From NCBI GenBank assembly GCA_029379385.1, contig CM055606.1:930001-994000 (forward strand): a DNA stretch of 64,000 nt, in the 5' to 3' direction. The position numbers and the translations under genes are program-made. Positions 1 to 13,510 of the stretch are shown one piece after another. Position 1 is the stretch's first letter, and each line of letters starts with the position of its first letter. The notes under the pieces are model-generated. The model did no database searches, was not told the origin of the DNA, and worked only from the letters and a program-made list of their open reading frames with translations. Source of the stretch: Quillaja saponaria (taxonomy: Eukaryota; Streptophyta; Magnoliopsida; Fabales; Quillajaceae).

Positions 1-3000
1 TAAGTTGATGTTCTCACATAATACCTTAACTTTTTAAATAATCAATAATCCACACATAAAAGTGAATAAAACAACTCATAAATTAAGAAAAATATATATA
101 CACACAAATAATTGTGTAATTTAAACTTGAGATCACGTAATTTCAATATTTGTCTTAATCATTAAACTAAGAAATTATTGACTTACACATATGGTGTGGT
201 TTAAATAATAAGATATGTTTGAATTTAGCCATTAAAAAATTTTATTATATCAGGAGTTCGGGGATAATAGTTATAAAAATTGAAAAAAAATAATCATAAA
301 ATCTTGAACGTGATTGCACTCGCATTTCAAAGGTATAAGAATATTTGTTATAAAAAAAAAAGTTGACTTGAAAATTCTTTATTTTTATTTATTTCTGATT
401 TTTAAATTTGATTGGACTGTTTCTTGCTCATAATTTAGTCCATCAAGACGCTTAACTTCTAACAGTTCCGTGGGTTTAAGGGCATTGTGGAATGTGGAAT
501 GGCAAAAGAGAGAAAATAATTAAGAAAGAAAGAAAAGCAAGCAAATCAAAGTCAAACAGACTTCTGCCTTTCCAGAGCTGAGTTTCCTTTTAAACTTCTT
601 TCCTCCTTTTCTTCTGTTTACTTTTACACAGACATTCAGCTTCTGACATTTTTGTTTTTTTTTTACTTTACTCCATCACTGTTATGGCCCACACATTGAG
701 ATGATTTTGGATTAGGGCCCACTTAAGCATCTCTATGCCAGAGCTTTTTTTTTAATTTTTTTTTTCTTTTTACTTGTCAAGAAATGACTAGTTGAATGAA
801 ACATTTTTAATCCAAAAACAATATTTCTTTTTAGAGTAATATTTTTTCATAAACAATGATATTTTTTAATAGGAAACCAATTGGATTTTAAGTAAAACTT
901 AATTGATATTAAAAGGATTACAATGCATAAAAAAGATTATATTCTCGTCCTTTATAATTTATTGATATGACACTCAAATTTAAAATTTAAAAATTTAACA
1001 TTTTCATCCCTTTTATAAATGAAAAATGAACAATGTCAAAAAAATATTTTGAGACAAAAAAAAGTACTAAAGTTCTGATTCCATCTTAAAAGTGTCAAAA
1101 CTCATATTTTTTATTCTTCTATATTCAAATGAGTGCTGAGCACTTTTTTTTCTTCTTAATAGTTATATATTTTACCCATATATAAAGGTTTAACTTTTTC
1201 ATGACATTTGTTTAAAAAATATAAATCTAAGCACTTGTATTATATAAACATTTTTTTTTATTTTACTTTTTGAGAGAAAAAAACTAAGAAAGAGGGGATG
1301 AGAGCATCTTATTAATTTCATCTTATTTTTTATTAATGATTATATCATAAATTTATTTATTTTCTAAATTTATCTAATTTATTTTTAAAAAATTTCTACT
1401 TAGTTAATGTATTTTTTTTTATTTAAAAGAACTAAAATAGTACAAATATATTTCAATTTAAAGTATAACACATTTGAGAAAAAAAATATATTAAAAGTAT
1501 GACTTATTTGTCTTGTAAAATGATGTCATGCCTTATTGATTTTTAGTGGTACTAAGTTCTATTTATCTCCTTGAATCATTAGCACGAAATTTAATTTTAC
1601 TTACATATGTACAATATATATTTTTTCTATTTTATTAGACATAGAACTAAACAAATTAGGTAGCATAATGTATTGTTAAAAAAACAAAAACTAAAAGTAC
1701 AAGGTCAAGGCAATATATATATAAAATTAGAGTGTTTAGAACTCATTTTATAAATAAAATAATAATAATAAATTAAAAATATGTGTTTTTGATACTTTAG
1801 ATCAAACAGGACTTCTTAATGTTTCTTTTTTCTATATTTTATGTAACACCGTTAATTTTTCATTTCTTTAGAAAACGAGAGTGTAAAATTTTCTGAAATT
1901 TGAACTTTACTGTTATTTTAATAAATCTTAAAGGAGGGGACTAGAATTTACTCAAAAAATATGATGTGCAATTGGTTCATTCTTTTCATTTATAATATTT
2001 AGAGAAAAATAAGAAAAATAATAATACTAAATAATTGGTATGGTGATTAATAAGATATATTACATTACTTTGATTTTATTAGATCTTAGAAAGTTAATCG
2101 AGATATACATAAATTGACTTGTACACCCCGTCTAAACATTAAAAAAAAATGAAATATGTAATACAAGTTCATAAATACAAGTTTTTTTTTTTATATTTGT
2201 TTGATAATTGGTTATGATTTCAGTTTTATTTAACTAGCATACTCATATATGTTCTAACAAACCAAATAAATAATCATAAAAAATTCTTAGAATTATATAA
2301 TCAATTCTTTTGTCTTTCTAATTTCATTGATTGATTCAATCTACATGTAGATGAATAAGGGTAAAAAAGAAAGAGTGGAAATAAAATTGGGTAAGTGATT
2401 TAAGAGAATAACTGGTGTTTATTTAATAATAGAATTGCATTTCCTAGTAATGGGTAGTTATTTTTTTTTCCCTTTAAATTGAATTTTGTTGTAAAAATAA
2501 TATCAAAAGCCCTCAATATATAAAAATAAATAAATAAATACATGAGTATTATATGTTATTTTTAATTAAAAAATTAGCCACAATTTAGGAAGACTGTGTT
2601 TAAACCTTAATATAGTATGGAAGTAATTATTATTTCTACAAAATTTCAAATTTTAAAAATCATATTTATTGTATCTCCACCATTAGGACACTGTTTTTTC
2701 TTCTTTTTTGTTTGAACCGTTTTTAGGACACCATTAAAAAATTATTTAAATTTAAGAATATTTCTACAAGTGCCTTAAATGCACTTGCTAAAATTTTATA
2801 AAAAAAACAGTTTGTAACATATAACGATTATTGACCATGATTTTAGTGCTATATAATGTATAAATTATTACTTTTAAAAAGTTTTAAGTAAAAAACATTT
2901 TATCTCTATGTGATTTGGCATTTTTCCAAACACAAATATGTGGTTCAATTTGTAGTTTGGACTAAGGTAAATTTGGATGGATTTTGTTCAATTTAACAAT

Positions 3001-3111
3001 TTTATAACTAAATTACTAATAAATCTATATTAAACCTCTTATTTATAAATACATGTCATTAGTGGAAGAAAGTTTCATCAACTACAGAATTGCTAGTCAT
3101 GCCACCCCATA
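1..3111. other. AT-rich intergenic DNA, no gene seen
   Basis: Very AT-rich sequence with many A and T runs and stop codons in all frames. I see no conserved coding segment, RNA gene or element with defined ends. A slightly GC-richer part near 440-740 has no recognisable content. Confidence 0.6.
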
Positions 3112-3374
3112 TCATAGAACCTTAAATATGAAAATCCCCAAAACAATCTCATCAATGAGGATAATTATCAACAATAAAGCAATAATTACAAAAATTAGGA
3201 ATTGATAACTTGAAACAAGTACAAAGAAGCTAAAAAGACCCACATATGAGGCCAAAATAATAATACAGTATATGGAATAACTCGTGAAGGGTTTTGATGA
3301 AAAAGATAGAAGAACCCAAAGCAATTGTTTTTAAGCTTGAAGCTCTGAAATTCGCTAGATTTGGAGATCTCCAT
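3112..3374 (-). pseudogene. Possible small two-segment membrane protein gene, split by a one-base frameshift
   Basis: On the minus strand an ATG at 3374-3372 opens a frame beginning MEISKSSEFQSFKLK. A second frame then continues to a stop at 3112 with about 70 residues dominated by two hydrophobic stretches (CIIILASYVGLFSFFVLV and FLIFVIIALLLIIILI). The frames meet at a run of five T on the plus strand (3328-3332); one more base there would join them into a protein of about 87 residues with a polar start and two membrane segments. I do not recognise the family. The joined reading is an inference from hydrophobicity and frame alignment. It could equally be chance coding in AT-rich DNA, where T-rich frames look hydrophobic. 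Confidence 0.25.
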
Positions 3375-6300
3375 GGATGGTAATATCGTTTACACTAACA
3401 TAAGTAATGGTAAGCAGTTAAAACTAACCCAGAACGAAGAAAAAAAAGAGAGAGTATTTGGTTACATATCTGGCACCTAACCACCCTTCCTCATACTTAG
3501 TGGAATAAAAAAGAGATCTTGAGTTTTATATTACAATGACATATATTTATAAATTCGATCTTTTAGTTTAAGTGTTTTGATAATTTAATTATAAAATTGT
3601 TAATTAGAATGAATTTAGTCCAAATTTCGAGCAATAGTTTTAAATAAATTGAACTATGTATACATATTTAAAAAAATACTAAATCATATGAATGTAAATA
3701 TTCTTTAGTCAAAAGATTTAATTTTAAGAAATATATTTATTATATCTTAACAAATATCTTTACAAGATTACCTGTTAAAACATACTTGGTTGTAATTCTA
3801 AATTTTGTCTAATGAATTATTTTTTTTATTAATTATAACGGGGAGATTGTTATATTCTTGTGTGGGTAGCGGGGAGTGTGCACTTACCGCCAATAAGAGA
3901 TATTATAGACTTTGATCCGTAAGTTGGGAGGACTACTTTGTCCACTAGATAGTTGAGTCTTGGGATCGTTCATATTTTAGAGGAAATTGGCTGAAAAAAA
4001 AAAATAATAAGAAATTAAAAAAAATCCCATTTTTGACTTTAATATTTTTTTTAGTTTGATTGACAGACAATTGACAAAAATATAATCATGCATTATAGCA
4101 TTAATTTACAATTCTTCAATTTTAATATTTTTGACAAATAAAAAACAACTCAGTGGTTATTATACCAAAATTTATGGCTAACTCTTTTTTTATCATTAAA
4201 TAGACCAAAAGTTTAAGGTCGCGTCCAAATTTAGATGATAATTTTTTTTTTTATTCAGGTTTTATTTCACTTAAATTATCACAGTAATAAATTGATGACT
4301 AGTTGATATATTAAAAATTTAAACTATATATAGACGGAAATGCATACATAACAAAGATTATAAAATACAAATAACAATCATGAAAGGGTTAAAAGAAAAA
4401 AATAATTAGTAGCATCATTTTTTCTGTAGGTCCTCTTCAATTTGAAATTCTTAGTGTTTCTTTTAATTAATTACAAACTTCCTTTTATCAAATTTTATAT
4501 ATGATGTGTAACATCAATACTGTTTAACTCTCATGATAAGCCATAATTGCTGCCTCCCATGATCTAATCAATATCTTTCTCCCTAGAAGCACTCAACTTC
4601 AATCATCAATCATAAAAGCAAAGGAAAATGTATTGTTTCTTATTTCTTCCTAAAATATATATAATATTTTATATAATTCTTTAATAAATTTTTAGTGATG
4701 TTGTTATGTATTTTTAGTAAATTCTTTAAGACATAATAAATTTGACTTTTAAGGATTGAAATTTTTTAAAATTAATAATTTATAAATTAATTAATACTAC
4801 TAAAATTATAGTTAATTATTATAATAATTATTATAAATTTTTTATTTATAATATTTAACAAGTCACGTAAATATCTTCAAAAAACTCTTCCATTATTAAT
4901 ATAAATTTCATGATGGTGAAACATTTTGATAAGTTACTAACTCAACTCTTAGCTTATATTTTCACACGCGAGATTTTATTTGGACCAAAAAAAAAAAAAA
5001 AATAGCAAGTATATATGATTAGTCCCTTATTAAAAAAAAAATCTTTTATTAAGAATAATATTTAAAAAGTATGTTATTGTAAGAATATCTCATTTCTTAG
5101 GATTTTAATTTAGTTGATAGCAAGAAAAAGTTAGTATTAAAAAGCAAGATATAGAGGCCTGGTTGTGATGTACAGGAATATAAATGTTGGCAAACAAATG
5201 AGCAAAGTAAAATTTTTGCAATTAATGATGGTTTTATGTTTAAGAATATATGTTTTTTTTTATTGTGAATTTGAATATACTTAAAGAAGATCATAGAGAG
5301 TATAATTTTTATAATATTTATAATATTTATAATCACGATATGGATGACCTGCCTTTGACCAGATACAAATAATTTAATCAAAATATACGTAAATTGACAT
5401 AAATATATCTCATTCTCACTGTTAAAAAAAATTGTTATTTGATTAATTTGATTTGGTTAAGACTTATGATAATGTAAATAGTGTAATAAGAATGACAAAA
5501 ATTCAAAAAATAGCACTTCGATAATTTTTGTCATAACAAATTAAGCCCAGTTAAAAAACTTATGGAGATAGTAACTTTGACATTTTCAGCTTCTAGAAAA
5601 ATTACAAAAACATGACCAAAGATTTGGTATCCACCACTTAATCGAGTCAATATAACCAATTATCTAATGTGTTAGTTTTTTCCTTAATATTGCTTAAAGC
5701 ACTAAATCTTGAAATCTTGGTAAATGATATTTAGTGGTTGAGTTGGCCCTATAACACCATTAAAATTTCCTTCTTCAAAGTGGATGTAAAACCAACAATA
5801 AAATTAAATACCATAAATATAGAAATCAACTAAAATCAAAGGGGGACTAAATAGAGGAGGGTGGGGTAGGTCAAAGGTTAAAACACAGGTTGTCACTATC
5901 CAATTATTATCTAACAACCTCACTCAAAGACATATAAAGATAAGTGTTAGGATTTACTTAATAATATACCAACTCAATTCAATGTTTTGAGTTTAGTTGG
6001 TGAAGTGTTGCATTCCAACTTTCAAATTGAATAGGGCAATTGGGTATAGAACCCACCCACACAAGGTTATGCAATGTGAAATTTCTATAATCAGAAAAAT
6101 TATTAATCCAAAAGAAAAAACAAAAAAAGAAGAGAGAGAATGTAAATTCTAGTTTTTTTTTCCTGTAATCTCAAATTGAAGATTTGGTGGGATTTGATCT
6201 ATTATTTTTTTTTAAATTTTCAAATGATAATGAGTATTCATTATGAGATTCAGTCAAATTATTGTGCACCGAATCAAAAAATTATCACATAAATTGTTTA

Positions 6301-7614
6301 GAAGATGGTGAAAATACAGTTAGGTGGTTCTGAAATTTGCTCCAAATAAATTGCAGTTGATAATTTTAGTTTGTATATAGGCTACCACACACAGATTCTT
6401 CAATAGATAAATGTGTTTCAGTGGCTTCTCATAGTGCTTACTAAAATGATTAGCCACCCTCTCCACAATAGAAGATGGATTATTTTAGAGACAACTGTTA
6501 GCCAGCTTAGATTATCATTGTGACCGTAGAAATTATGACATATTTTTCTTTTCTCTTACCTATGGACCCTCACAGCAAATAAAGTAATATGCTTTAAAAG
6601 GTCTTAACTTTGGAGTATGTGCTTTTGTTTTATTATAAAATGCCAAGTATTAGAAGGCAAACCTACCTCTGGTCAAATTTGTACGTACTTAGTTCCACGA
6701 AAAAAAAATTAAGCAGGATTTTACGGTACTAAACAGAAAATGTTACCAATCAAAAGACAAAATCCAGTGAGCCTTGGCAAGTCTTATTATTATTAATTAA
6801 CAAGTGCTATTAAAAAGTTTAATAAATTTAGTCAACGGCTAAGCCCACTGCAAATTAGCGAGACACAGAGAGCATAAACACACAAGGAAGCTGCAAAGCA
6901 TGTGCTAGCCTTCATTGAAAAACATGAATCAAACTTACGAAAGTGTTTTTTAGGTGCACGGAAATCTCTTATATATGGGTGACTAACACCAGAACAATTC
7001 CTGTCTACAAATTGTAAATTAAGAAAAATATGCACATTGATGCTAATCGCAATATGATGCATGATGAATGTGCAGATGTTTGTGACAGTTCTGGGTCAAA
7101 AGTTTCATTGAAAAGCTTCCGTTTTTGCTTACATAAATTGAGAAATGAGAACTATCTGTCATGGTCATGATATAAAATGCTGCACATTTCTATGTACCCA
7201 AAACGTTATGAAGTGCATTGCTACATCAATATTAACTTCCAAATTTCAATTCTCATTTAGGATAATGTGTAAGTTGCATGTCCCTTCACAGCGCTTAAGA
7301 GAAAGATACCCTGCAAAATATGATCATCTTTCACCTGGTGTCTGTCATGCAAATTTAATAGAGTTAAAGCAGTAAGATAATTGATATAATATTATTCATT
7401 AAACTAAAACAAAATAGCAAATTCAAACACAAACAAACCCCTCCTTCATAAGGGTCCCAAGTAATGTTGTTCATGTAATGGGAAAGCACCAGGATATATC
7501 AACTAGCAGTGTCTCTTTAGACTTTAGATGACATCTCTTATGCAGCATGCCAATCCAAAATGGAGCAGATGTTTCCCCAATTTTCATGGTCCTAGTGTTG
7601 TATGAATTTGTTTA
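3375..7614. other. Intergenic DNA, no gene seen
   Basis: AT-rich, with scattered short open frames lacking codon structure. A less AT-rich stretch at about 3840-3990 looks like a fragment of something older, but I could not identify it. The part from about 6830 to 7614 is less AT-rich and may include the 3' untranslated region of the HNH gene. Confidence 0.5.
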
Positions 7615-10600
7615 CTACAAAGACTCATCATTATGTGGCAATTTGCAAGAAGCAATACTGTCTTTTGACTTATGTTGGCCAAGCATTTCAGCTACAGTTC
7701 TGCAACGACACTGGTTTCCTGGCCGGATTACATCCCCGTATACAGCCATCTCAATTATATCCAGCTCCTTATCTGCAAATAGAGGAAAAATGTATTTAGG
7801 ATCATTTGATGAAATTATGACCAACATATATAAACATTACGTAATCCAGGAAATAAAATCCCAGAGGCAGGGAATTACCAAGTGGCTAATATACACTAGT
7901 CTAGAGAGCAACTATCTGTTCTGTTGAGTAAAAACAAAATATTCTGGGCCACGAGAGTGAAATGTATAGATGTTAGCCCAGAGGCATAATTGCAAGAGAC
8001 CATGAAATGAAAGATCCCAATCAGAACTAAGGCATTATTGAGATCAGGACCCCAAAATGCAATCTCGTACAAGTGACATCTAGCTTGGTTATTATTATTA
8101 CAACACCAACCACTAGAACCACTTACATTTGCCAGTCTCCATAGTAATAGTGTTGCTACTAAGCTATAACCAACTCAAATTACTTTTCTAGTTACAAAAT
8201 GGGTGCATAAATCTGAGCCCAGCAACACATAGCCTTAATCTAATATGCATATGAACACAGTATGAGCAAAAGCATTTAGCAAAAGCAAAATGACCATTTA
8301 TTGATATTAAATGCACAAGTTTCAAGCTGAGTTAGAACATAGATAGCCTAGAGCAGTAAATATTTGTCATTTTGAACAAAAACAATGTTGCCACTTCCTC
8401 TGCTTATCATCTTTCAGCATAACTCAAACTATATTAATTTTAACAGTAGTAGCAATCATTCAATCTTTTCACAATAAAATGAAAAAGCACTGGCGCAGAA
8501 TGAATGTAGTACATACTTTTACTCACAGTTTACTAACCCAAACTATAGGACAAGACTAAGATGATTATCTTATCTCATCAGGAGTAATAGGTAGAAAATA
8601 AATATAAGTCCGGCAGTTTCAATCAGGAACCTTCATTATTATTATTTTGTTTTGGGTTGGGGTTGGGGAGGGTAAAATCAGAAACCTCTATACATTTCAG
8701 TGAATATTGCTGCTGATGAATCTTAACTTAAGCATCCAACCAAAAGAGTTATTTTAAGTTCCAGGAATGAGACAGCGTGGGCCTTATTATGACGAGCCAA
8801 GACTGCATGAAATTGGACACATGACCATTTTAATTGCTTCCACTAGACGCCTAGATTCCATCATCAATTTCATATAAAAATCATAATTACTTCCACTGTT
8901 CCATATATTCTCAAGGACAAACAAATTAAGGGAATCAACATATGTAAAACAAAAATTGATTAGCTTGTACAATGACCCTCCAATGCCTGCATCTCTCCAA
9001 ACCATGCTAGGGCCAATGTATATACTGGAATAATTTCAATACTAGGAATTCAATATATAGCAGGAAAATACAATGAGAAGCCTTGATTCCTAGAACCTGA
9101 AGCCAACTCTATAAATCCTCAATGTAAACTATTTGAACTAATTGGAATCTTCCATTTGAATTTATTTCTCCACTCAATCTTATGCAAAGATACATTTATC
9201 AATCTTTGTTTTACTATATCTCTTTTTAACATTTCCACTCATATCCTTCTTCGTCTCCTTTTTTTTTTCCCCCAAAAAGTCCATGTCATTATTTGTCTCC
9301 TATTCTCCCTTTGATTCTCTTACTTGGTGTTCTCATTCTTCTAAATCATAGATTCGTATCTTTATGTTGTATATGTCCAAAATATTTTAGGCAAATCCTC
9401 TCACATCTTTAATGAAACTACCCCTTACTACTTGAGTAAAAACCTTAATTTTTTACCCCATCTTCATCATATTACCACACATTCACAGTGGTAAGAAAGC
9501 ACATTTGCACTTTCAGAATTACAGTTGTTCTATTCAAAAAAACTTCAAAAGAATTACAGAATTCCAGTTGAAACGCAAAGAATGAAACAATTCTAAATTG
9601 TAAGAGATATTGCAATAACAATAGGTTTTAGGTATATTACTTTTCTAAATTTAACAGCTTAGCATGTTAAAAACATTTATTTCCTATGTAATTGGACAGA
9701 TGTTTGTGATAATCAAGATAAACTAAATTCCCTAGTACCTCCTCAAAATTTGAAAAATTCAACTTAAACTAACATGCTCACTTTCAGTATAAGAAATTAC
9801 TGAAAAAAACTTGAAGCAGAGAGTCAACTGGTGGGCCCTTTTTCTTTGCCATATCTTACTTGAATTGAGGAGCAAAAGGTAATGAATGTCATAACTGTAA
9901 CCAACAGAACTCCTAGGATGCAATTGAGAGTTTATAAACCAGAGTCCTATATTGAAGCACAGATTTGTGAATCATCATTAATTATTCTTTTATACATAGG
10001 AAAGGAAAACAGCAAACGGAATTTTTTCTTGTAAACGAGCTAACTCAAATTTCTTTGTGCAATTTTCCAAACAAACCAATGGTGCAATCTTTAAAACCTA
10101 TAAGCCAAGTAACTGGAACTAAAACATGATGTTAATTGATAATCTATTGATTTTGGATTTCAGTCTTAGCGATATTAGATTCTGTTAACCGGCAACTAAA
10201 AAAAGAATTGACTCATGTCAACTGCTCAAAAAAGTACAATTGTAGGCCCAAAAAGAGAATAATGCTAGAATGTAATTAAAATAAAATAAAGCCACACAAG
10301 TTAAATATAAAGACAGATTGGAGATGAAGCAAACTTACCAGTAAATTTAACATCACAGGAGTAACCTCTCAATAGAGATGGTTCAACTTGATCTTTGTCA
10401 GACTTAAATCTGTTCACCCTTGTTTGAAGTATTTGACAATTTTCAGCAATGGATTCACCACCTAAAAGGAATCCAACATCTCAAATAAAATCAACACCAA
10501 ATTTCAGATAGATCAAACTGTATTGTATATTAAATTAGCAAGAAACTTCAACCAGACAAAACAAATTTTTTAACCCTATGTAAGCAAGAATTATAAAGAC

Positions 10601-11274
10601 AAAAATAAAAATCTGATATTAACCTAGACTCCTCCTCGTTTTCCATTTCCAGGGGGAGAAAGAAGGAAGAAGGCTAGAAAATAATGATCCCGTGAAGTTC
10701 TCTTCTTTTCTATTGAAAATCTTTTATAAGTGACCAACCCAGAAATAGAATCGACACTATATCGATGCAAAGCAACGAACTTGATGACATGGAACTATTA
10801 ATTATAGTCTTAATGGTCAATCAATTTTGATCACTGCTACATGTCATATTTTTCCTCCTCATATAGCAAGCACCAACATACTATCTCCCAATATAATTAT
10901 GAACCTAGAAATATAAAAAAGAAAAAGAAAAATCAAGCTGTACTTTTCAAAGGATAGATCATAACCACAACATTCAAATATTAAGAATTCAAACAACCCA
11001 GAAAGAAAGAGAAGAACTTTCTAGAAACACCTTTGGAAAAGGGAACAATGTGATCGTACTCGAAGCAGAGGCAGCCTTGACAATTGCAAAAACGCTTGCA
11101 AACGATGTTACCGGCAGCGTCTTTGCGCCACCTCTCTGGATGACGGCCAGGAACTATATCAGCCCTTGCCCAGCAAAGGCTCTTGGCCTTTGAATCGAAA
11201 AACCTTGGTCTGTTCTCACCAGTATTGTTACTACTATTACCGCCGCCCCGAGAGCGGTGCGGCAAGGAGCTCAT
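7615..11274 (-). CDS. HNH endonuclease-domain protein (three exons)
   Basis: Spliced minus-strand gene: exon 1 11274-11031, exon 2 10461-10339, exon 3 7772-7615 with a TAG stop, giving 174 residues. Both introns are GT-AG and phase 1, and the second is about 2.6 kb. The HNH region spans both sides of intron 1: EYDHIVPFSKG with Asp74-His75, then ENCQIL with Asn89, then NRFKSD. Upstream lies a cysteine cluster (CNCQGCLC, residues 63-70) and the motif PGRHPERWRKD. This matches the small plant HNH family that includes Arabidopsis At3g47490. Members are inferred to be metal-dependent nucleases; their cellular role and compartment are not established as far as I know. The last canonical His of an HNH triad is not obvious, so activity is uncertain. 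The frame is clean across all exons. ATG at 11274 is the first in-frame start and is followed by a polar Ser/Gly/Asn-rich leader. Confidence 0.88.
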
Positions 11275-11885
11275 CCCTCGTTAGGAGGAAACAAAGCGAG
11301 GACGATCATTCTTCACCGTCTGATTTCTACTCCACCCTATATCAGTAAAATTGGTCTAGCAGTAAAATCTAATATTAAAAGATGCTCCTCTATCCCCTCA
11401 GTGTTTTCTGGCTTCAAAAATTAATTTGTAATAAAATTTTCCCACATCAAGGAATAAGTTTTAAAATGTTATAAAATTAATTCCAAAAAAAAAAATAAAT
11501 AATATATATATATATATAAAATAATCTAAAAGAAGAAATATGATTAGAGAGGTCAGAATTGAGGGAAAGTAGGAGAGAAATATTTCTTATTACACTTCAA
11601 TAATGCCATGAATACAAGGGATTTGAATCCTTTAAAATAAATTTGGATAATATTAAAATTAAAATTAGGGTTAAGATTAGAGGTAAATTTAGACTTATGT
11701 GGCTTAGGATTATGATTAGAAATAGCATTTGAAATAAAAATAGGATACATATTATAATATAATATTTAATTTATTAATTAAATTAAATAATTTGGATGGT
11801 TGGGATTAAAATAAAAATGACATGAATGAGTAAGATATATATATTAATACTTGTTAAAATTTTAAAAAAAATTTAGAGAAGTCAC
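11275..11885. other. Upstream flank of the HNH gene with (TA)n
   Basis: Presumed promoter side of the divergent HNH start. It contains a short TA microsatellite at about 11502-11517 and no other gene. I could not point to a convincing TATA box. Confidence 0.4.
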
Positions 11886-12423
11886 AAAGCTCTTATTTAT
11901 AGACATTTTATCTTAAAGATAAACTTAAATTCTTTAAAGTCTTGGGGAAACAAATGTAAAGTTAAATGAATATTCACATAATGAATTTATAACACTCACC
12001 CCCGGATGTCTGTCGTGCAAAGAATATGTATAAGCAAAATTTGCTTCTACATTATCATTTTGGTGTGCAAGATTTGGGTCTGCATTTTTTCCCTTTTCTT
12101 TCAGCGATGCTTGATAAAACCTAACAAGATGTTTTGACCAATGTCCTTTCATACCGCACTGGTAGCATACATTTTCTGAATTTCTTGAATGCTCATTTAT
12201 TCCACTTGTTCCTCTTCATTTTTATTCCAGTCATGGTGACCATGACCACGACCTCATTCACTTCAAGGAATGGAGTAGAAGACCTAGTTGGGCGGACTTT
12301 ATATTATTAATAGAACAAGGGCTATTATTTATAAGTATTCTATCATAAAGACAGACATATATTCTTGAAAGACTCTTGGGGGTTATGATATATGAAACAA
12401 ATGCGTAGTTATTCACATAATCA
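11886..12423 (-). mobile_element. Decayed Copia-type gag remnant between two ~100 bp direct repeats
   Basis: The minus strand at about 12180-11960 encodes a piece resembling the zinc-knuckle region of plant Copia gag: a CYQCGMKGHWS-like half knuckle followed by LYQASLKEKGKN-type residues (here FYQASLKEKGKN). It is broken by frameshifts further upstream near 12190-12260, where His/Gly-rich residues lie in another frame. Two diverged direct repeats flank it, 11886-11983 and 12320-12423; they share the order 'cttatttata', 'tcttgggg', 'tattcacataat'. This looks like a shrunken LTR-element fragment. Exact ends and target duplication are not visible. Confidence 0.55.
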
Positions 12424-13510
12424 ATCGACAACCAAAAAAAAACTCAATTTTCTTAAATAATTACTGTTTTCTTAAACATGTTTCTATGATTGATCTTTTT
12501 AGTCTTTTTTTCTATGTCCACATGCTTTATGTAAAAAAGAACTAAAGAAACAATGAAAATAAAAGATTGAAGAAAGAAAATGGAGCAGAAAATACAAATT
12601 AAAGTTGAAAAACATAATTGAAGATTTTTTTTTTAATGGTCATTAACTATCAATGTGAATTGGAAATAAAGCTTACCGAATTTATGAAACCATGATGGAA
12701 TAATAACTATTGTGAAAATCATAAATGATAATATTTAAGGGTTTTTTTAATTTTATATTATTTATTTATAAGAAGTTCAAGAATTTTCAATAATATTTTA
12801 GTTATAAATGAACTTATATATGTCATTGAGGATAGAGTTCGTAATGCATGTATTTTACTGTTATTGTATTAGTAAATAAGACTGGAGCAAAAATAAATTA
12901 AGATGTTGAGAAACAATTTAGTACTTAAAGATTATTAAGACTAGAAGTGCACAACACTTTTCAAAGCTTTCAAAGCAGCTCTAAGGCCAAAAGCACAACA
13001 CCTCTCAATCTGTTGTAACTTTGGGCACAAGGCACAGGTGTCCTAACATACAGGTCGCAAGATAAGCACGACTAGAAAGAAAAATACGGTGCCTTCTATA
13101 GCTTGACCGCTTCCAACGCGACAAACCAAATCACCAGAATCTAAAAATTACCACTAATAAGAGTCATAGAACCCAGGTACACGATCCAACTCCATTGCAT
13201 ATTTGAGCTACTTCAACAATGACCCAAATTACTTGAACATCCATTTAGGATGGACACACATTGCATAGGAATCGTCAACTATTAGACAGGAGAAGAACAT
13301 ATAATTGAATGACGATCCTATGCTGCTATTAATGGACCTATATTTCTCAAATAAAAAATTGAACACAACAACGACGAGATGCAATTTTTTGTCACAGATC
13401 CATAAACACCAGGACACTAACAGGCATATCAGCTCAGTCATGAAGACAAAGCTATAAAAGCATACAAAAAAATACTTTTGCTTAAGCTGAAACAACAGAC
13501 TGCGAACCAA
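12424..13510. other. Intergenic DNA and eIF5A 3' flank
   Basis: AT-rich to about 12950, then a less AT-rich part up to 13510 that probably contains the 3' untranslated region of the eIF5A gene. No coding segment recognised. Confidence 0.45.

Noticed and set aside
5097..5381. 94-codon hydrophobic frame on the minus strand
   Set aside because: AT-rich DNA gives Ile/Phe/Leu-rich frames by chance; no start context, partner exon or motif.
7145..7375. 76-codon plus-strand frame near the HNH gene
   Set aside because: No recognisable motif; lies in the probable 3' flank of the minus-strand gene.
7615..11274. HNH gene as a homing endonuclease or mobile-intron gene
   Set aside because: It is a spliced nuclear gene of the conserved plant HNH family, without intron-encoded context.
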